Shown here: positions 63,594 through 64,000 of the stretch, one piece after another
Position numbering within the stretch: the first letter of the stretch is position 1
Layout: each line of letters begins with the position of its first letter
Origin: Brucellaceae bacterium
GTDB lineage: Bacteria > Pseudomonadota > Alphaproteobacteria > Rhizobiales > Rhizobiaceae
Length of the DNA: 64,000 nucleotides
Direction: 5' to 3'
NCBI GenBank assembly: GCA_020637775.1
Contig: JACKJV010000010.1
Span: 1 to 64,000, forward strand
The notes under the pieces: generated by a model
What the model was told of the DNA's origin: nothing
Database searches by the model: none
Seen by the model: only the letters and a program-made list of their open reading frames with translations
Translations under genes and position numbers: made by a program

Positions 63594-64000
63594 ATGAACC
63601 AGCACATTCCCGTTCGCATCGGCCACTCGGCCTGCCCGCACGATTGCCCCTCCACATGCGCCCTCGACGTCGAGATCGGGGCGGATGGCCGCATTGGCCG
63701 CGTCCATGGCGCCAGGGGGAATTCCTACACCGCCGGCGTCATCTGCGCCAAGGTGGCCCGCTATGCCGAGCGCATCCATCATCCGGAACGGCTGACCCGG
63801 CCGCTGGTGCGCGCAGGCGCGAAGGGCGGCGCGCAGTGGAAGGAGGCAAGCTGGGATGGCGCGCTCGATCTCGTGGCCGAACGGCTGGCCGAAGCCGCGC
63901 GGCGCGACGGGTCCGAATCGGTCTGGCCCTATTTTTACGCCGGCACGATGGGCCTGGTGCAGCGTGACGGAATCCACCGCCTGCGCCACGCCATGAAATG
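63594..64000 (+). CDS. molybdopterin-dependent oxidoreductase (3' end outside window)
   Basis: The first 135 codons of a long enzyme. An N-terminal 4Fe-4S site is formed by Cys14, Cys18, Cys22 and Cys51 (ACPHDCPSTC; GVICAKV), followed by RLTRPLVR and WDGALDLVAERLAE, typical of the DMSO reductase superfamily. No Tat signal is present, so it is cytoplasmic. The substrate is set by the part not in this window. moaD and moaE nearby supply its cofactor. Confidence 0.9.
   Translation, partial: MNQHIPVRIGHSACPHDCPSTCALDVEIGADGRIGRVHGARGNSYTAGVICAKVARYAERIHHPERLTRPLVRAGAKGGAQWKEASWDGALDLVAERLAEAARRDGSESVWPYFYAGTMGLVQRDGIHRLRHAMK

Overview
The window is 64 kb of GC-rich chromosome, densely packed with housekeeping genes. 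Gene order, codon use and gene content point to an alphaproteobacterium of the order Hyphomicrobiales (Rhizobiales), probably near Mesorhizobium, Nitratireductor or another Phyllobacteriaceae lineage. This rests on the order rpsF-rpsR-rplI-dnaB-alr-radA-cvpA-purF, the order lptF-lptG-lptD-surA-pdxA-rsmA facing fabD-fabG-acpP-fabF-mltG-yicC-gmk, the order moaE-moaD-pgsA-uvrC, and a 44-bp palindromic intergenic repeat of a type I recall from these genomes. The genus is an inference. I see no rRNA, tRNA, CRISPR array, insertion sequence or prophage.

Layout. 1-2.1 kb: end of a SOS-associated SRAP protein, a LysE/ArgO exporter, a secreted SH3-like protein and two tiny related proteins. 2.1-6 kb: cysS with a candidate leaderless leader peptide, a cluster of three identical 44-bp repeats, a 43-residue membrane protein and citramalate synthase. 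6-11.6 kb: RarD-like transporter, GNAT-nitrilase fusion, LOG-family protein, long LysM protein. 11.6-14 kb: cysteine-rich ArsR regulator and Atm1-type ABC exporter. 14-18 kb: psd and pssA (phosphatidylethanolamine synthesis) convergent with an acyltransferase/acyl-ACP synthetase fusion. 18-27.7 kb (minus strand): ribosomal proteins S6, S18, L9, a DUF2232 protein, dnaB, alr, radA, cvpA, purF and an SDR. 28.5-34.8 kb (plus): fatty-acid synthesis core, then mltG, yicC, gmk. 34.8-42.5 kb (minus): rsmA, pdxA, surA-like chaperone, lptD, lptG, lptF, which link outer-membrane biogenesis and LPS export. 42.7-53.7 kb: pepA, holC and ndk, with accessory genes set between them (MarR regulator, cytochrome b561, methyltransferase, small secreted and membrane proteins, aldo/keto reductase, crotonase, ABC-F, DinB, GST). 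53.8-60.7 kb: hemolysin-III protein, moaE-moaD-pgsA, uvrC with a pteridine-reductase-like SDR, a calcium/cation antiporter and a beta-barrel outer-membrane protein. 60.8-64 kb: GST, RNase T2 lipoprotein, a cysteine-containing secreted protein, rlmJ and the start of a molybdopterin oxidoreductase.

Most of the window is ordinary core genome. The parts most worth a second look are regulatory. They are the leaderless Cys-codon leader before cysS, the perfect 13-bp inverted repeat that contains the arsR start codon, the small proteins around 1.7-2.1 kb and 4.2-4.4 kb, the long rpsF leader, and several palindromes in divergent promoter regions. I found no convincing new multi-gene defence, secretion or biosynthetic system. 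All functional calls come from reading motifs and gene order, not from database searches.
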